From assembly GCA_002633005.1 (NCBI GenBank), contig NMRA01000142.1:192272-256271 (forward strand): a stretch of 64,000 nt of DNA. The letters run 5' to 3'. The DNA is from Phoronis australis. Taxonomy: Eukaryota; Phoronida; Phoronidae. Position numbers and translations under genes: made by a program. The notes below the pieces were generated by a model that was not told the origin of the DNA, ran no database searches, and saw only the letters and a program-made list of their open reading frames with translations. Positions 60,101-61,508 of this stretch are shown here, one piece after another; the first letter of the stretch is position 1, and each line of letters opens with the position of its first letter.

Positions 60101-60494
60101 CATACTCTCCGAGTCATGCTACGTAAAACTATTTCTAAAAAGACTGCTAATACTCAAAACATGTCGAAAAAGCCGACTAATCCTTTGTTAATCCTGCAAA
60201 CTGGCAAATGTTATGAGCACCACACAAATTAAGGAAACTCCAACCTATTTTGACGTGTGCTGTTTTGTGAACCCTGTTGATGATCATGGTGAGTATTAGT
60301 CCAATCAGCCGGGAATTGTAGTAGCAGATGTACGTAATCCATACGATGGCCGCAAAGCAGACGGCCACCAGCCAGGCAAACTCGGGTGATTGGATACTCA
60401 AAGGCGCCGCTGTCGTGCGATTACCGCCATGTGCTGCTTCCGTGAAAGCGGACTCCGTCACGGAAGTAATGTTCTCAATCTTGATAGTCGTCAT
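1..60494 (-). CDS. BLTP1: BLTP1 / KIAA1109 / Tweek bridge-like lipid transfer protein, 45 coding exons, 3' end outside window
   Basis: Seen: 45 exons on the minus strand join in one frame of about 11,394 nt (3,798 codons), with phases matching at all 44 junctions. The N-terminus has two glycosylation sequons (Asn8, Asn25), one hydrophobic span at about residues 39-59, and then YYNSR. Conserved blocks recalled from human KIAA1109 occur in order, such as YGPWADRQR, RRLWFLWP, LLSTATPA, TTDLLNHLVF and DDLGICMPL. Known of the family: BLTP1 (Drosophila Tweek, worm LPD-3) is an ER-anchored rod of repeating beta-groove modules with a hydrophobic channel. It moves phospholipid between ER and plasma membrane and affects PI(4,5)P2 and synaptic vesicle recycling. 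The human protein is about 5,000 residues, so roughly the last quarter is missing here because the window ends. Inference: the gene is intact and functional. VPS13, ATG2 and other BLTP members are less likely because the N-terminal anchor and block order are those of BLTP1. Confidence 0.95.
568..759 (-). CDS. BLTP1: BLTP1 coding exon 44
   Basis: Residues 3695-3759. Contains GVKVEVNFDSASTLDLPSS and an acidic Ser/Asp stretch, aligning loosely with the human segment GPRVTFNIQDTFPEETELDL. Acceptor tccag, donor GTAAGG, phase 2 at both ends. The intron after it (119-567) shows nothing recognisable. Confidence 0.85.
2641..2745 (+). repeat. Degenerate copy of the A-type monomer
   Basis: The segment shares an ordered series of words with monomer A4 (11349-11450), including tagtcaaatc, atgaaaggaacg and caaaatttcat. 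Confidence 0.6.
6050..6074. repeat. Perfect palindrome, 12-bp arms
   Basis: Arms 6050-6061 and 6063-6074 are exact reverse complements around one base. A short direct repeat (tagttagtattt) occurs just before and just after. It lies about 375 bp upstream of the TLR ATG. Confidence 0.7.
6431..6446 (+). promoter_or_regulatory. Candidate 3' splice site abutting the TLR start codon
   Basis: A pyrimidine-leaning stretch ending tttcag stops exactly one base before the ATG. It fits an acceptor that joins an untranslated first exon to the coding exon. The upstream donor was not identified. Confidence 0.45.
6447..8927 (+). CDS. Toll-like receptor, protostome-type (mccTLR), single coding exon
   Basis: 826 residues. 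Seen in order: signal peptide (1 to about 25); LRRNT cysteines (28, 32, 34); a first LRR block (about 60-375); LRRCT with CDC (about 380-432); a second LRRNT, CPTNCKC (about 439-445); four more LRRs; a second LRRCT with CSC (about 551-602); a membrane span (about 606-626); and a TIR domain from YDVFISY at 653. Known: the LRRCT-LRRNT pair in mid-ectodomain marks the multiple-cysteine-cluster (Drosophila Toll-like) class. TIR domains recruit MyD88-type adaptors to drive NF-kB-class immune or developmental signalling. Odd: the BB-loop position usually Pro is Cys694 (RDFICGAP), and box 3 FW is replaced by FI. The gene lies antisense inside BLTP1 intron 43. A tttcag acceptor abuts the ATG, so a 5' UTR intron is likely. 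The ATG is preferred over a shorter overlapping frame because it starts the signal peptide. Confidence 0.95.
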   Translation: MARKRIIPMAFILLWTTSTGLASAAAYCPQNCTCTSQVPPLLLFWLPQRAVANIQCRIREDGFVLHDEVKHILSSRNHTPLLFLVMKCDNGIRVQWDDASFLERTVGLVIGSCRFDQATALKFPNRTMLVHLQLLNVGENFLQKTSFNGLENIRTLLVDGNALSTIPISLRNAATTMKDLFQADFSSNQLKTFDCNLFRHSRYHGILSIYYKNNSMTQIPPCFCNTSYLSVDFSHNKITDISYLGCSQTNNFNLSFNKITTIPKFYKDRLHNLMSLILDNNNISVIKTGSFVQQLLSLQTLSLANNKITKIEHHAFGSLNSLVKLSLNGNRLQTFDKAMAPTATIHPFEIDLRNNTLKHPPYENHDYIGPSNSVTLIAGNPYQCDCAMGRFIEAMKRSNVMDRLRGVESAICKTPQDLSGSRLVDLNFNETCDYIDECPTNCKCVENKSSETVAVDCRQSNLTSMPDVMPEGFLKVDLSGNAIQVLQRREYLNSVLELDLSHNQLNHVSELAMHQLDKIAKLCMDNNNLGRLPRILSDWHPINLTSLRLHNNPWQCSCQTLWLKTWLSRFGSILKKPQEVRCYKDGRYQASVLTTAITCTDYKLEAISVSTIAALCLLAGLLVWYYRWEIRLLLHMHLKRYPFDGESARQKTYDVFISYSEEDAPWVRERLVQILEKEHQQPLRVCFHERDFICGAPIASNIQSAIEDSLFVIIVMSPAFLRSEWCMFEFKLAHNCMLKNIIANTLIVLKEMPDIHGLDVLLRSYFRTKAYLDVRDDAFINKLYDKLKTNRKQDELQESLNNGLIGGAEVGTSGRCHLIGRQENVI
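8974..8979 (+). terminator. Poly(A) signal AATAAA after the TLR gene
   Basis: A canonical AATAAA lies 47 nt past the TLR stop codon, in the right orientation and at a normal distance for a short 3' UTR. Confidence 0.6.
10309..10323. promoter_or_regulatory. CTCF-like core (monomer C1)
   Basis: GCCACTAGGTGGCGC is the reverse complement of a full match to the CTCF core GCGCCMYCTRSTGGC. Known: this core is conserved in bilaterian CTCF. Binding here is inferred only. Confidence 0.4.
10457..10471. promoter_or_regulatory. CTCF-like core (monomer A2)
   Basis: GCCACCAGGGGGCAC matches the CTCF core except at one flanking position. The same site recurs at 10011-10025 (A1) and 10901-10915 (A3). Confidence 0.4.
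10761..10775. promoter_or_regulatory. CTCF-like core (monomer C2)
   Basis: GCCACCAGGTGGCGC fully matches the CTCF core on the minus strand. It is the equivalent position of monomer C in the second higher-order unit. Confidence 0.4.
11486..11533. repeat. 11-bp GC-rich tandem repeat
   Basis: About four copies of GCCGGACGGAC directly follow the last A-type monomer. The composition contrasts sharply with the AT-rich surroundings. A degenerate counterpart (gacgcc...gacagatgcc) follows the repeat copy near 28030-28065, so it seems to be part of the same mobile or amplified unit. Confidence 0.75.
11953..12075. repeat. Dispersed repeat, copy 1
   Basis: About 120 bp that aligns colinearly with 21127-21240, sharing words such as gtccatcaactac, ccatctag and tatttca. 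Family unknown. Confidence 0.6.
12415..12501 (-). CDS. BLTP1: BLTP1 coding exon 43
   Basis: Residues 3666-3695. Poorly conserved, Asp/Ser/Leu-rich (for example DRPLSDLSDNAFE). It is supported by acceptor tccag, donor GTGAGT and correct entry and exit phase 2. The next intron (760-12414) is the largest and hosts the Toll-like receptor gene and the 148-bp repeat array. Confidence 0.8.
14048..14151 (-). CDS. BLTP1: BLTP1 coding exon 42
   Basis: Residues 3632-3666. Contains AASLKDKLGLGYKPSV, matching human AASLKDKWGLGYKPSY, and a basic Ser/Arg tail. Acceptor tgcag, donor GTAAGC, phase 2 out. In the intron after it (12502-14047) the only thing I see is a dispersed-repeat fragment near 13211. Confidence 0.92.
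15570..15693 (-). CDS. BLTP1: BLTP1 coding exon 41
   Basis: Residues 3590-3631. Contains SLGAKNAYIDLEEKKLQELE and then YHDFRRDIVSKIR, aligning with human LGASEGTINQEIQRYQQLE and VNDIRRDVRKKLR; probably helical. Acceptor tgcag, donor GTACAG, phase 0 out. The intron after it (14152-15569) shows nothing recognisable. Confidence 0.88.
17247..17389 (-). CDS. BLTP1: BLTP1 coding exon 40
   Basis: Residues 3543-3590. The first half is linker; the second has LIEREMNEQARLVQDLK, aligning with human IRELNEQAKVIDDLK (probable coiled coil). Acceptor actag, donor GTGAGT, phase 2 out. In the intron after it (15694-17246) I see nothing recognisable. Confidence 0.87.
17777..18435. repeat. 329-bp near-identical direct duplication around a single N
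   Basis: Copies 17777-18105 and 18107-18435 have equal length and differ at only two positions that I could find. They are separated by one N (18106). The first copy ends and the second begins exactly at the N, the pattern left when two contig ends or haplotypes that overlap are joined without merging. Confidence 0.9.
17973..18105 (-). pseudogene. Truncated duplicate of BLTP1 exon 39
   Basis: This stretch repeats the downstream part of exon 39 without change, including the donor, but stops at the N (18106). It therefore lacks the first 49 nt of the exon and its acceptor. It belongs to a 329-bp direct duplication and is most likely an assembly artefact, not a real partial exon. Confidence 0.75.
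18303..18484 (-). CDS. BLTP1: BLTP1 coding exon 39
   Basis: Residues 3482-3542. Contains WVLNILWEMDGINVHLD, matching human WTLNVLWKMCGIDVHMD, then an acidic tail. Acceptor tacag. The donor GAG before GTGAAG was chosen over a second GT at 18272-18273 because only the former keeps exon 40 open. Part of this exon is duplicated at 17973-18105 next to the N. The intron after it is 17390-18302. Confidence 0.88.
18835..18981 (-). CDS. BLTP1: BLTP1 coding exon 38
   Basis: Residues 3433-3482. Contains RFADEFEMGWDDWRP and MNACVVPQGTYEVCSKT, both near-identical to human. Acceptor tacag, donor GTTTGT, phase 1. The intron after it (18485-18834) shows nothing recognisable. Confidence 0.93.
19467..19587 (-). 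CDS. BLTP1: BLTP1 coding exon 37
   Basis: Residues 3393-3433. Contains LENTLISACSCGSLVSKG, matching human IESTLITACSSESLVSKG. Acceptor ttcag, donor GTAAAA, phase 1 out. The intron after it (18982-19466) shows nothing recognisable. Confidence 0.93.
20196..20381. repeat. Foldback with ~50-bp arms
   Basis: Arms 20196-20245 and 20331-20381 are near-perfect reverse complements around an ~85-bp loop. No coding capacity. Probably a small foldback element or the ends of a MITE. Confidence 0.75.
20697..20837 (-). CDS. BLTP1: BLTP1 coding exon 36
   Basis: Residues 3346-3392. Contains LFLQFTVDDLGICMPL, matching human LFLQLTVNDLGICLPI. Acceptor cacag, donor GTATGT, phase 0 at both ends. The intron after it (19588-20696) contains a 50-bp-arm foldback. 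Confidence 0.93.
21127..21240. repeat. Dispersed repeat, copy 2
   Basis: Colinear with 11953-12075 in the same orientation. It lies in the intron between BLTP1 exons 35 and 36. Confidence 0.6.
21667..21695. repeat. Dispersed repeat with ggcggagcttgcgatag core, copy 1
   Basis: A 27-nt block is shared almost exactly with 34098-34124, and flanking sequence is weakly similar. Probably remnants of one short interspersed family. Confidence 0.55.
22138..22211 (-). CDS. BLTP1: BLTP1 coding exon 35 (74 nt)
   Basis: Residues 3321-3345. Contains VWLNYKNAYDYWSEQRMAL, matching human FWLNYKAAYDNWNEQRMAL. Acceptor tgcag, donor GTATGC, phase 0 out. The intron after it (20838-22137) has two dispersed-repeat copies. 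Confidence 0.93.
22731..22827 (-). CDS. BLTP1: BLTP1 coding exon 34
   Basis: Residues 3289-3321. Contains ALLITLQKPVILVQPVSFD, matching human AVLITLNRPIVYAQPVAFD. The acceptor (tttcag, AG at 22828-22829) is the most downstream of three acceptor-like copies 50 bp apart. It is chosen because only it gives entry phase 0 and the EIITGQS start seen in the family. Donor GTACTT. The intron after it (22212-22730) shows nothing recognisable. Confidence 0.88.
22805..23005. repeat. 50-bp minisatellite carrying copies of the exon 34 splice acceptor
   Basis: The word gattgg recurs at 22805, 22855, 22905 and 22955, with a further partial copy at 22980. Each unit joins the first ~23 nt of exon 34 to ~27 nt of preceding intron. 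On the minus strand this creates acceptors at 22828, 22878 and 22928, spaced exactly 50 nt. Confidence 0.85.
23752..23970. repeat. Possible imperfect foldback element
   Basis: The left end (tctcaaagagtct...) and the reverse complement of the right end share an aaagagtct core and a similar following stretch. Divergence is high, so the limits are approximate. Confidence 0.35.
26099..26156. repeat. Near-perfect 28-bp-arm palindrome beside exon 33
   Basis: Arms 26099-26126 and 26129-26156 are reverse complements with one mismatch and a 2-nt spacer. It lies 55 nt past the exon 33 donor. In the transcript it would form a very stable hairpin. Confidence 0.85.
26212..26363 (-). CDS. BLTP1: BLTP1 coding exon 33
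   Basis: Residues 3238-3288. Contains AKAQVDLNVSLGQLIKN and FFKTRISIRNAL, matching human GKCQVDLNLALGQIVKH and YFKTRIGLRNAL. Acceptor cctag, donor GTAAGG, phase 0 out. A long near-perfect palindrome lies just inside the next intron (22828-26211), which also holds the exon-34 minisatellite. Confidence 0.93.
27381..27504 (-). CDS. BLTP1: BLTP1 coding exon 32
   Basis: Residues 3197-3238. Contains IQITATTPTFSAVRLETG and DLELSNRV, nearly as in human. Acceptor tacag, donor GTAAGG, phase 1 out. The intron after it (26364-27380) shows nothing recognisable. Confidence 0.93.
27805..28065. repeat. Degenerate copy of the 148-bp repeat family
   Basis: Two monomer starts (about 27813 and 27950) are about 140 bp apart, with shared internal words and a remnant of the gacgcc tail. 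It lies in the intron between BLTP1 exons 31 and 32. Confidence 0.6.
28442..28561 (-). CDS. BLTP1: BLTP1 coding exon 31
   Basis: Residues 3157-3196. Contains EINEVLQKMSGGEKPVPLW, matching human EVNEVIQKVSGGEQPIPLW. Acceptor cacag, donor GTAAGA. The intron after it (27505-28441) contains a degenerate copy of the 148-bp repeat family. Confidence 0.94.
28620..28862 (-). mobile_element. tRNA-derived SINE
   Basis: On the minus strand the head resembles a tRNA: a D-arm-like segment, then a perfect five-pair T stem GTGGG/CCCAC enclosing a seven-base loop TTTTAGT (Pol III B-box position). A unique body follows, then an A/T-rich tail near 28621-28637. Length about 240 bp. Target-site duplication not identified. 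Confidence 0.6.
29027..29594. mobile_element. Terminal-inverted-repeat element (MITE-like), 568 bp
   Basis: Begins gggctgttccagtaaaat and ends with its reverse complement; the similarity of the ends extends about 36 bp through a G-rich run. Internally it has several copies of a short aaaatttaygggtggt motif. No transposase frame, so non-autonomous. Confidence 0.8.
29813..30064 (-). CDS. BLTP1: BLTP1 coding exon 30
   Basis: Residues 3073-3156. Contains SASIDLPPV and FEHTLTTDLLNHLVFAQ, one of the best conserved blocks in the protein. Acceptor taag, donor GTAATA, phase 0 at both ends. The intron after it (28562-29812) holds an inverted-repeat element and a SINE. Confidence 0.94.
30827..30916 (-). 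CDS. BLTP1: BLTP1 coding exon 29
   Basis: Residues 3043-3072. Contains GITGDQANFTVDLPSHSL, matching human GMTGAQTRFTFELPNHRL. Acceptor ttcag, donor GTTAGT, phase 0 at both ends. The intron after it (30065-30826) shows nothing recognisable. Confidence 0.92.
31865..32054 (-). CDS. BLTP1: BLTP1 coding exon 28
   Basis: Residues 2979-3042. The first half is linker; the second has LRGLAVGTSLLPSLRASY, matching human LDGIAIGAALLPSLKAEY. Acceptor tctag, donor GTTTGT, phase 0 out. The intron after it (30917-31864) shows nothing recognisable. Confidence 0.9.
33295..33307. promoter_or_regulatory. Isolated CTCF-like core
   Basis: GCCACCTAGTGGC matches the core GCCMYCTRSTGGC. It lies in BLTP1 intron 27, outside any visible repeat copy. 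Confidence 0.3.
34098..34124. repeat. Dispersed repeat with ggcggagcttgcgatag core, copy 2
   Basis: Counterpart of the block near 21667. It lies in BLTP1 intron 27. Confidence 0.55.
35767..36000 (-). CDS. BLTP1: BLTP1 coding exon 27
   Basis: Residues 2901-2979. Contains VGMVNIDIPQHPVVLHGM, matching human VGAISINIPQHPATLHSM. Acceptor tctag, donor GTAGGA, phase 2 out. The intron after it is the second largest (32055-35766). It holds a CTCF-like site at 33295-33307 and dispersed-repeat fragments near 33853 and 34098; I see no gene in it. Confidence 0.92.
36419..36515 (-). CDS. BLTP1: BLTP1 coding exon 26
   Basis: Residues 2869-2901. Contains SVTAHM and IKLLEGAARN, aligning with human CATAHIGGVNIVLLEGITPN. 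Acceptor cttag, donor GTAAGT, phase 2 out. The intron after it (36001-36418) shows nothing recognisable. Confidence 0.88.
37431..37580 (-). CDS. BLTP1: BLTP1 coding exon 25
   Basis: Residues 2819-2869. Contains LVIFGMAKIN and ESEVKNIQGSMSMKEK, matching human LIVFGIGMVN and ESELKRIHGSFTLKEK. Acceptor tttag, donor GTAATC. The intron after it (36516-37430) shows nothing recognisable. Confidence 0.92.
37941..39960 (-). CDS. BLTP1: BLTP1 coding exon 24 (2,020 nt, largest exon)
   Basis: Residues 2146-2819. Begins KKYNKLTLLSKTLQEDPSC (human SKYNRLTKVARFLQENPSC), which fixes a start well upstream of the first internal Met. It also has ILAAVRQWK, PDAHILFKPML and CWRTLYHLLELY (human CWQNMYKLLNFY). Long acidic and Ser/Arg-rich linkers lie between. 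Acceptor tgtag, donor GTAAGT, phase 1 out. The intron after it (37581-37940) shows nothing recognisable. Confidence 0.94.
40232..40412 (-). CDS. BLTP1: BLTP1 coding exon 23
   Basis: Residues 2085-2145. Contains NLLSTATPAINAWL and RLCAVLACMMTDAL, nearly identical to the human blocks. Acceptor ttcag, donor GTAAAA, phase 0 out. Confidence 0.94.
40625..41811 (-). CDS. BLTP1: BLTP1 coding exon 22 (large)
   Basis: Residues 1690-2085. Starts INVAFLQASIVEE (human VNLCLLQASVEE), continues with TAIPSNQSKVLFFFEP (human TAIPFEKSKVLFTLEE), and ends WFNFAAP (human WFSFAAP). The middle is a Lys/Ser-rich linker. Acceptor ttcag, donor GTGATT, phase 2 out. Confidence 0.93.
42813..42883 (-). CDS. BLTP1: BLTP1 coding exon 21 (71 nt)
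   Basis: Residues 1666-1689. A short exon rich in Lys and Ser ending FSLKE. It is poorly conserved but is needed for phase: entry phase 1, exit phase 0. Acceptor tacag, donor GTATTA. The intron after it (41812-42812) has a possible imperfect inverted repeat around 41929-42138. Confidence 0.75.
43215..43369 (-). CDS. BLTP1: BLTP1 coding exon 20
   Basis: Residues 1614-1666. Starts YVEALTPSL, matching human YIEAMVHCA, and has HPSAVLDTLH, matching HPAAIVDDLH. Acceptor atcag, donor GTACGC, phase 1 out. The intron after it (42884-43214) shows nothing recognisable. Confidence 0.85.
43567..43643. repeat. 19-bp tandem repeat, four copies
   Basis: The unit gcctattgtgaatgcaaaa is repeated without visible change in BLTP1 intron 19. 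Confidence 0.9.
44036..44150 (-). CDS. BLTP1: BLTP1 coding exon 19
   Basis: Residues 1576-1614. Contains LTGSVDILVSPLSIESATR, aligning with human VKGTVDVVLTPLVAEALDR. Acceptor ttcag, donor GTACTA, phase 2 out. The intron after it (43370-44035) contains four copies of a 19-bp repeat. Confidence 0.9.
44477..45916 (-). CDS. BLTP1: BLTP1 coding exon 18 (large, Ser-rich loop)
   Basis: Residues 1096-1576. Starts KCGCLGGCTFFG, identical in spacing to human KCGCLGGCRFFG, then becomes a long Ser/Pro/Asp-rich and probably disordered loop that keeps the family feature YYSADEEM. The donor is non-ideal (CAAG before GTTTTT) but gives the right phase for exon 19; read-through would hit a stop after five codons. 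The intron after it (44151-44476) shows nothing recognisable. Confidence 0.88.
46193..46499 (-). CDS. BLTP1: BLTP1 coding exon 17
   Basis: Residues 994-1096. Contains ATCNLHG and the near-invariant RRLWFLWP. Acceptor ttcag, donor GTGAGT, phase 1 out. Confidence 0.93.
46796..47206 (-). CDS. BLTP1: BLTP1 coding exon 16
   Basis: Residues 857-993. Contains LSSLQVRGHAMFS, LEYAWLIEA, LTAPQLQQ, a CQHG motif and VYVVEEGSALN, all in human order. Acceptor tctag, donor GTGGGT, phase 0 out. Confidence 0.93.
47453..47867. mobile_element. MITE-like inverted-repeat element (TACCG family), copy 1
   Basis: The ends are imperfect inverted repeats (taccgtgaatttccggaaat versus tactacgaatttccgaaaat). It resembles the element at 54730-55141 in its ends and length (about 415 bp). 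No coding capacity. Lies in BLTP1 intron 15. Confidence 0.7.
48120..48257 (-). CDS. BLTP1: BLTP1 coding exon 15
   Basis: Residues 811-856. Contains CPSIFVDQIGFEL and LQVLVAPIIVVAKDNVQ, aligning with human CPTAFLERLCFEM and LQLILSPLNVFVSDN. Acceptor tgtag, donor GTATAT. The intron after it (47207-48119) holds the inverted-repeat element at 47453-47867. Confidence 0.9.
48764..48958 (-). CDS. BLTP1: BLTP1 coding exon 14
   Basis: Residues 746-810. Begins ENYFGEDQ, the counterpart of human KENYFGEDD, and ends with SLRDIQGHLIR. Acceptor tacag, donor GTAATT, phase 0 at both ends. The intron after it (48258-48763) shows nothing recognisable. Confidence 0.9.
49236..49539 (-). CDS. BLTP1: BLTP1 coding exon 13
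   Basis: Residues 644-745. Contains GWIDCIS, IYTYHPTP and VYGTLLRNFLHLK, matching human GWVECW, DYTWHPIYP and LYGPLLNAFLCIK. Acceptor ttacag, donor AAG before GTATTT, phase 0 out. Confidence 0.9.
50363..50529 (-). CDS. BLTP1: BLTP1 coding exon 12
   Basis: Residues 589-644. Contains ENVDVRIHLPET, aligning with human GEDVDLHLFLPD; the rest is hydrophilic linker. Acceptor actag, donor GTAAGT, phase 2 out. The intron after it (49540-50362) shows nothing recognisable. Confidence 0.87.
50827..50924 (-). CDS. BLTP1: BLTP1 coding exon 11
   Basis: Residues 556-588. Contains LTLPYDDFLPP, matching human SLPFTDFVPA. Acceptor gatag, donor GTAAGT, phase 0 out. Confidence 0.88.
52425..52580 (-). CDS. BLTP1: BLTP1 coding exon 10
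   Basis: Residues 504-556. Contains DIYSFVPYTW and YNWIDCTS, both strongly conserved. Acceptor attag, donor GTAGTG, phase 1 out. In the intron after it (50925-52424) I see only A/T-rich sequence with a purine-rich stretch near 52190-52290. Confidence 0.92.
52743..52778. repeat. Short hairpin, 17-bp arms
   Basis: Arms 52743-52759 and 52762-52778 are reverse complements with one mismatch, in BLTP1 intron 9. Confidence 0.7.
52965..53076. repeat. 53-bp tandem duplication
   Basis: A 53-bp unit starting gagtcagtgaaataatcatc occurs twice in a row, with the beginning of a third. It sits about 75 bp past the exon 9 donor. Confidence 0.9.
53151..53268 (-). CDS. BLTP1: BLTP1 coding exon 9
   Basis: Residues 465-504. 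Contains HYPREWNSLQDWQVDLKG, aligning with human ASYPRIWNMPQTWQCELE. Acceptor tgcag, donor GTGAGC, phase 1 out. The donor was placed so that the next exon reads on as YMIEDW. The intron after it (52581-53150) carries a 53-bp tandem duplication and a hairpin. Confidence 0.88.
53997..54167 (-). CDS. BLTP1: BLTP1 coding exon 8
   Basis: Residues 408-464. Contains YGQLLHFDGTTSMQFR, matching the human GQLLHVDATTSMQYR block. Acceptor ttcag, donor GAG before GTGTGT, phase 0 at both ends. The intron after it (53269-53996) shows nothing recognisable. Confidence 0.92.
54497..54653 (-). CDS. BLTP1: BLTP1 coding exon 7
   Basis: Residues 355-407. Contains YKFFYPADYQ and FRMNILADASIDILFTMN, near-identical to the human blocks. 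Acceptor tgcag, donor GTAAGT, phase 0 out. The intron after it (54168-54496) shows nothing recognisable. Confidence 0.92.
54730..55141. mobile_element. MITE-like inverted-repeat element (TACCG family), copy 2
   Basis: Begins taccggaattttc and ends with the reverse complement gaaaatcccggta; the paired ends extend about 30 bp (gataagccca). 412 bp, no coding capacity, in BLTP1 intron 6. It shares terminal motif and size with 47453-47867. Confidence 0.78.
55899..56144 (-). CDS. BLTP1: BLTP1 coding exon 6
   Basis: Residues 273-355. Contains MGEGFVVLQSNYVDI, CWGMDIKCG and YGPWADRQR, all signature BLTP1 blocks. Acceptor tgtag, donor GTATAG. The following intron (54654-55898) holds the inverted-repeat element at 54730-55141. 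Confidence 0.94.
56519..56709 (-). CDS. BLTP1: BLTP1 coding exon 5
   Basis: Residues 210-273. Contains GKFVFGNHLVPSTL, LYTTKPAST and RVMLVPSPRY, three blocks shared with human. Acceptor tttag, donor GTAAGT, leaving phase 2. The intron after it (56145-56518) shows nothing recognisable. Confidence 0.92.
57365..57431 (-). CDS. BLTP1: BLTP1 coding exon 4 (67 nt)
   Basis: Residues 187-209. Contains LQWRDLIPVIKFRV, matching human WRSLIPVIKVNV. Acceptor ttccag, donor GTATGT, leaving phase 0. The intron after it (56710-57364) shows nothing recognisable. Confidence 0.88.
58213..58378 (-). CDS. BLTP1: BLTP1 coding exon 3
   Basis: Residues 132-187. Contains GLEWHVYNRSSEY, aligning with the human FEFHVYNRSDLY block, and ends in an acidic Glu run. 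Acceptor ccacag, donor GTAGGT. The intron after it (57432-58212) shows nothing recognisable. Confidence 0.9.
58465..58891. mobile_element. MITE-like element with internal palindromes
   Basis: The ends (cccacacacacag...taccctagaacaa) are inverted repeats of about 30 bp. Near 58800-58850 two copies of the palindrome ctccacttaaaagtggag stand in tandem. About 427 bp, in BLTP1 intron 2. Target-site duplication unclear. Confidence 0.7.
59582..59725 (-). CDS. BLTP1: BLTP1 coding exon 2
   Basis: Residues 84-131. Contains FSFSVLSGK and FRDVHYVTED, then FRWW, the most conserved start of the groove domain in the family. Acceptor cttag, donor AAG before GTATTT, phase 1 at both ends. The following intron (58379-59581) contains the inverted-repeat element at 58465-58891. 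Confidence 0.92.
60245..60494 (-). CDS. BLTP1: BLTP1 coding exon 1 (start codon, ER anchor)
   Basis: Residues 1-83. The ATG is the first in frame and has an acceptor-like cag just upstream (AG at 60533-60534), so about 38 nt of 5' UTR may share this exon. It encodes a sequon-bearing N-terminus, a membrane span (about 39-59) and the family motif YYNSR. The exon ends in phase 1 at ATAG before GTTGGA. The following intron (59726-60244) shows nothing recognisable. Confidence 0.9.
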
Positions 60495-61252
60495 GGCGAT
60501 GAGATGTTACGGACAACAAACAGTCAAACGCACTGCAAAGAAGTATTTTAGTTCTTGGATTTATCCTGAAATAAAAAAATTATGACAAAACTAGAGTGAG
60601 TACATTTTTGTGAACAATTCCTCTGTTCAATGTATACAATTAGACAAGCGACAATTCGACAAAACAGTATGAACTTAAACAAGCTATTTAAGTTCTAGCA
60701 CATTTACAGGAAAGTTTTAATCTCTCTCAAATTACTTTGGCAAATATTTACAATTAATGGCAGTGCAGCTCTCAATTGAAAAGAAAGCAATCTGTAATAC
60801 TAAAAGCCACCTATAGGGGATCCGCATTTAGAGAACCAGTAGTTTCCACTGAATAGTGGGCATCAAAACCAGCTCTGACCCCAGTAAACGATTAGCTACC
60901 AAGCAGTCAAATGGCTAGTAATAAAAGTTTACACATTCCTTGTTTTCTATGCCTACTAGTAGTCCACCAAGGTGAAATCAAGGATCATGCGTTATGGTAT
61001 ATGATGGTAATTCAAGTTTTCAAGATAGCCTAAGAAAGTAGCCCCCCTAGCGGTCTCATGGTTTGATATAGCCTTAAAGAATAACTGAGTGGCTGCTAAT
61101 ACGCGTTTCAAAATTTGTTGTGACCGACTTCTAAACTTTAAATTATTAACAGTTTTCTCAGATTGAATACCTCTGGTTCACAATTGTTCCGTTTATTTCA
61201 TGAAATCAGTGCATTTGCCACAACAGTCACCACACATCAAACACGCACTTAC

Positions 61253-61410
61253 ATTACAAAATGAAGTAAACAGACAGAAGTCAGAATTGTTCGGAAAATT
61301 GGGCAAAGTCGGAGTATGAAACACATGCCTCCCATTTATCCGATGGCTTGCATTCTTCGGGTTTTTGGTTGACGATTTCGACATCAGTTTTTTCATGACT
61401 AACGACTTGC
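61253..61410 (-). other. Candidate BLTP1 5' untranslated exon with an upstream ORF
   Basis: A strong donor (AAT before GTAAGTGCG) ends this segment on the minus strand, 0.7 kb upstream of the BLTP1 start exon. An ATG at 61396 opens 48 codons to the donor. If spliced to the acceptor at 60533 it would stop two codons later, before the BLTP1 ATG, making it an upstream ORF. The 5' limit is unknown. The rest of 60533-61252 shows nothing recognisable. Confidence 0.35.
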
Positions 61411-61508
61411 GTTTACAAACTACACCCCATTCACTACTTATTTGTTATTATTAGCGATTATTTTTACTAACGATGATTTTTACTTGCGATTCATTTTACA
61501 AGCGATCA

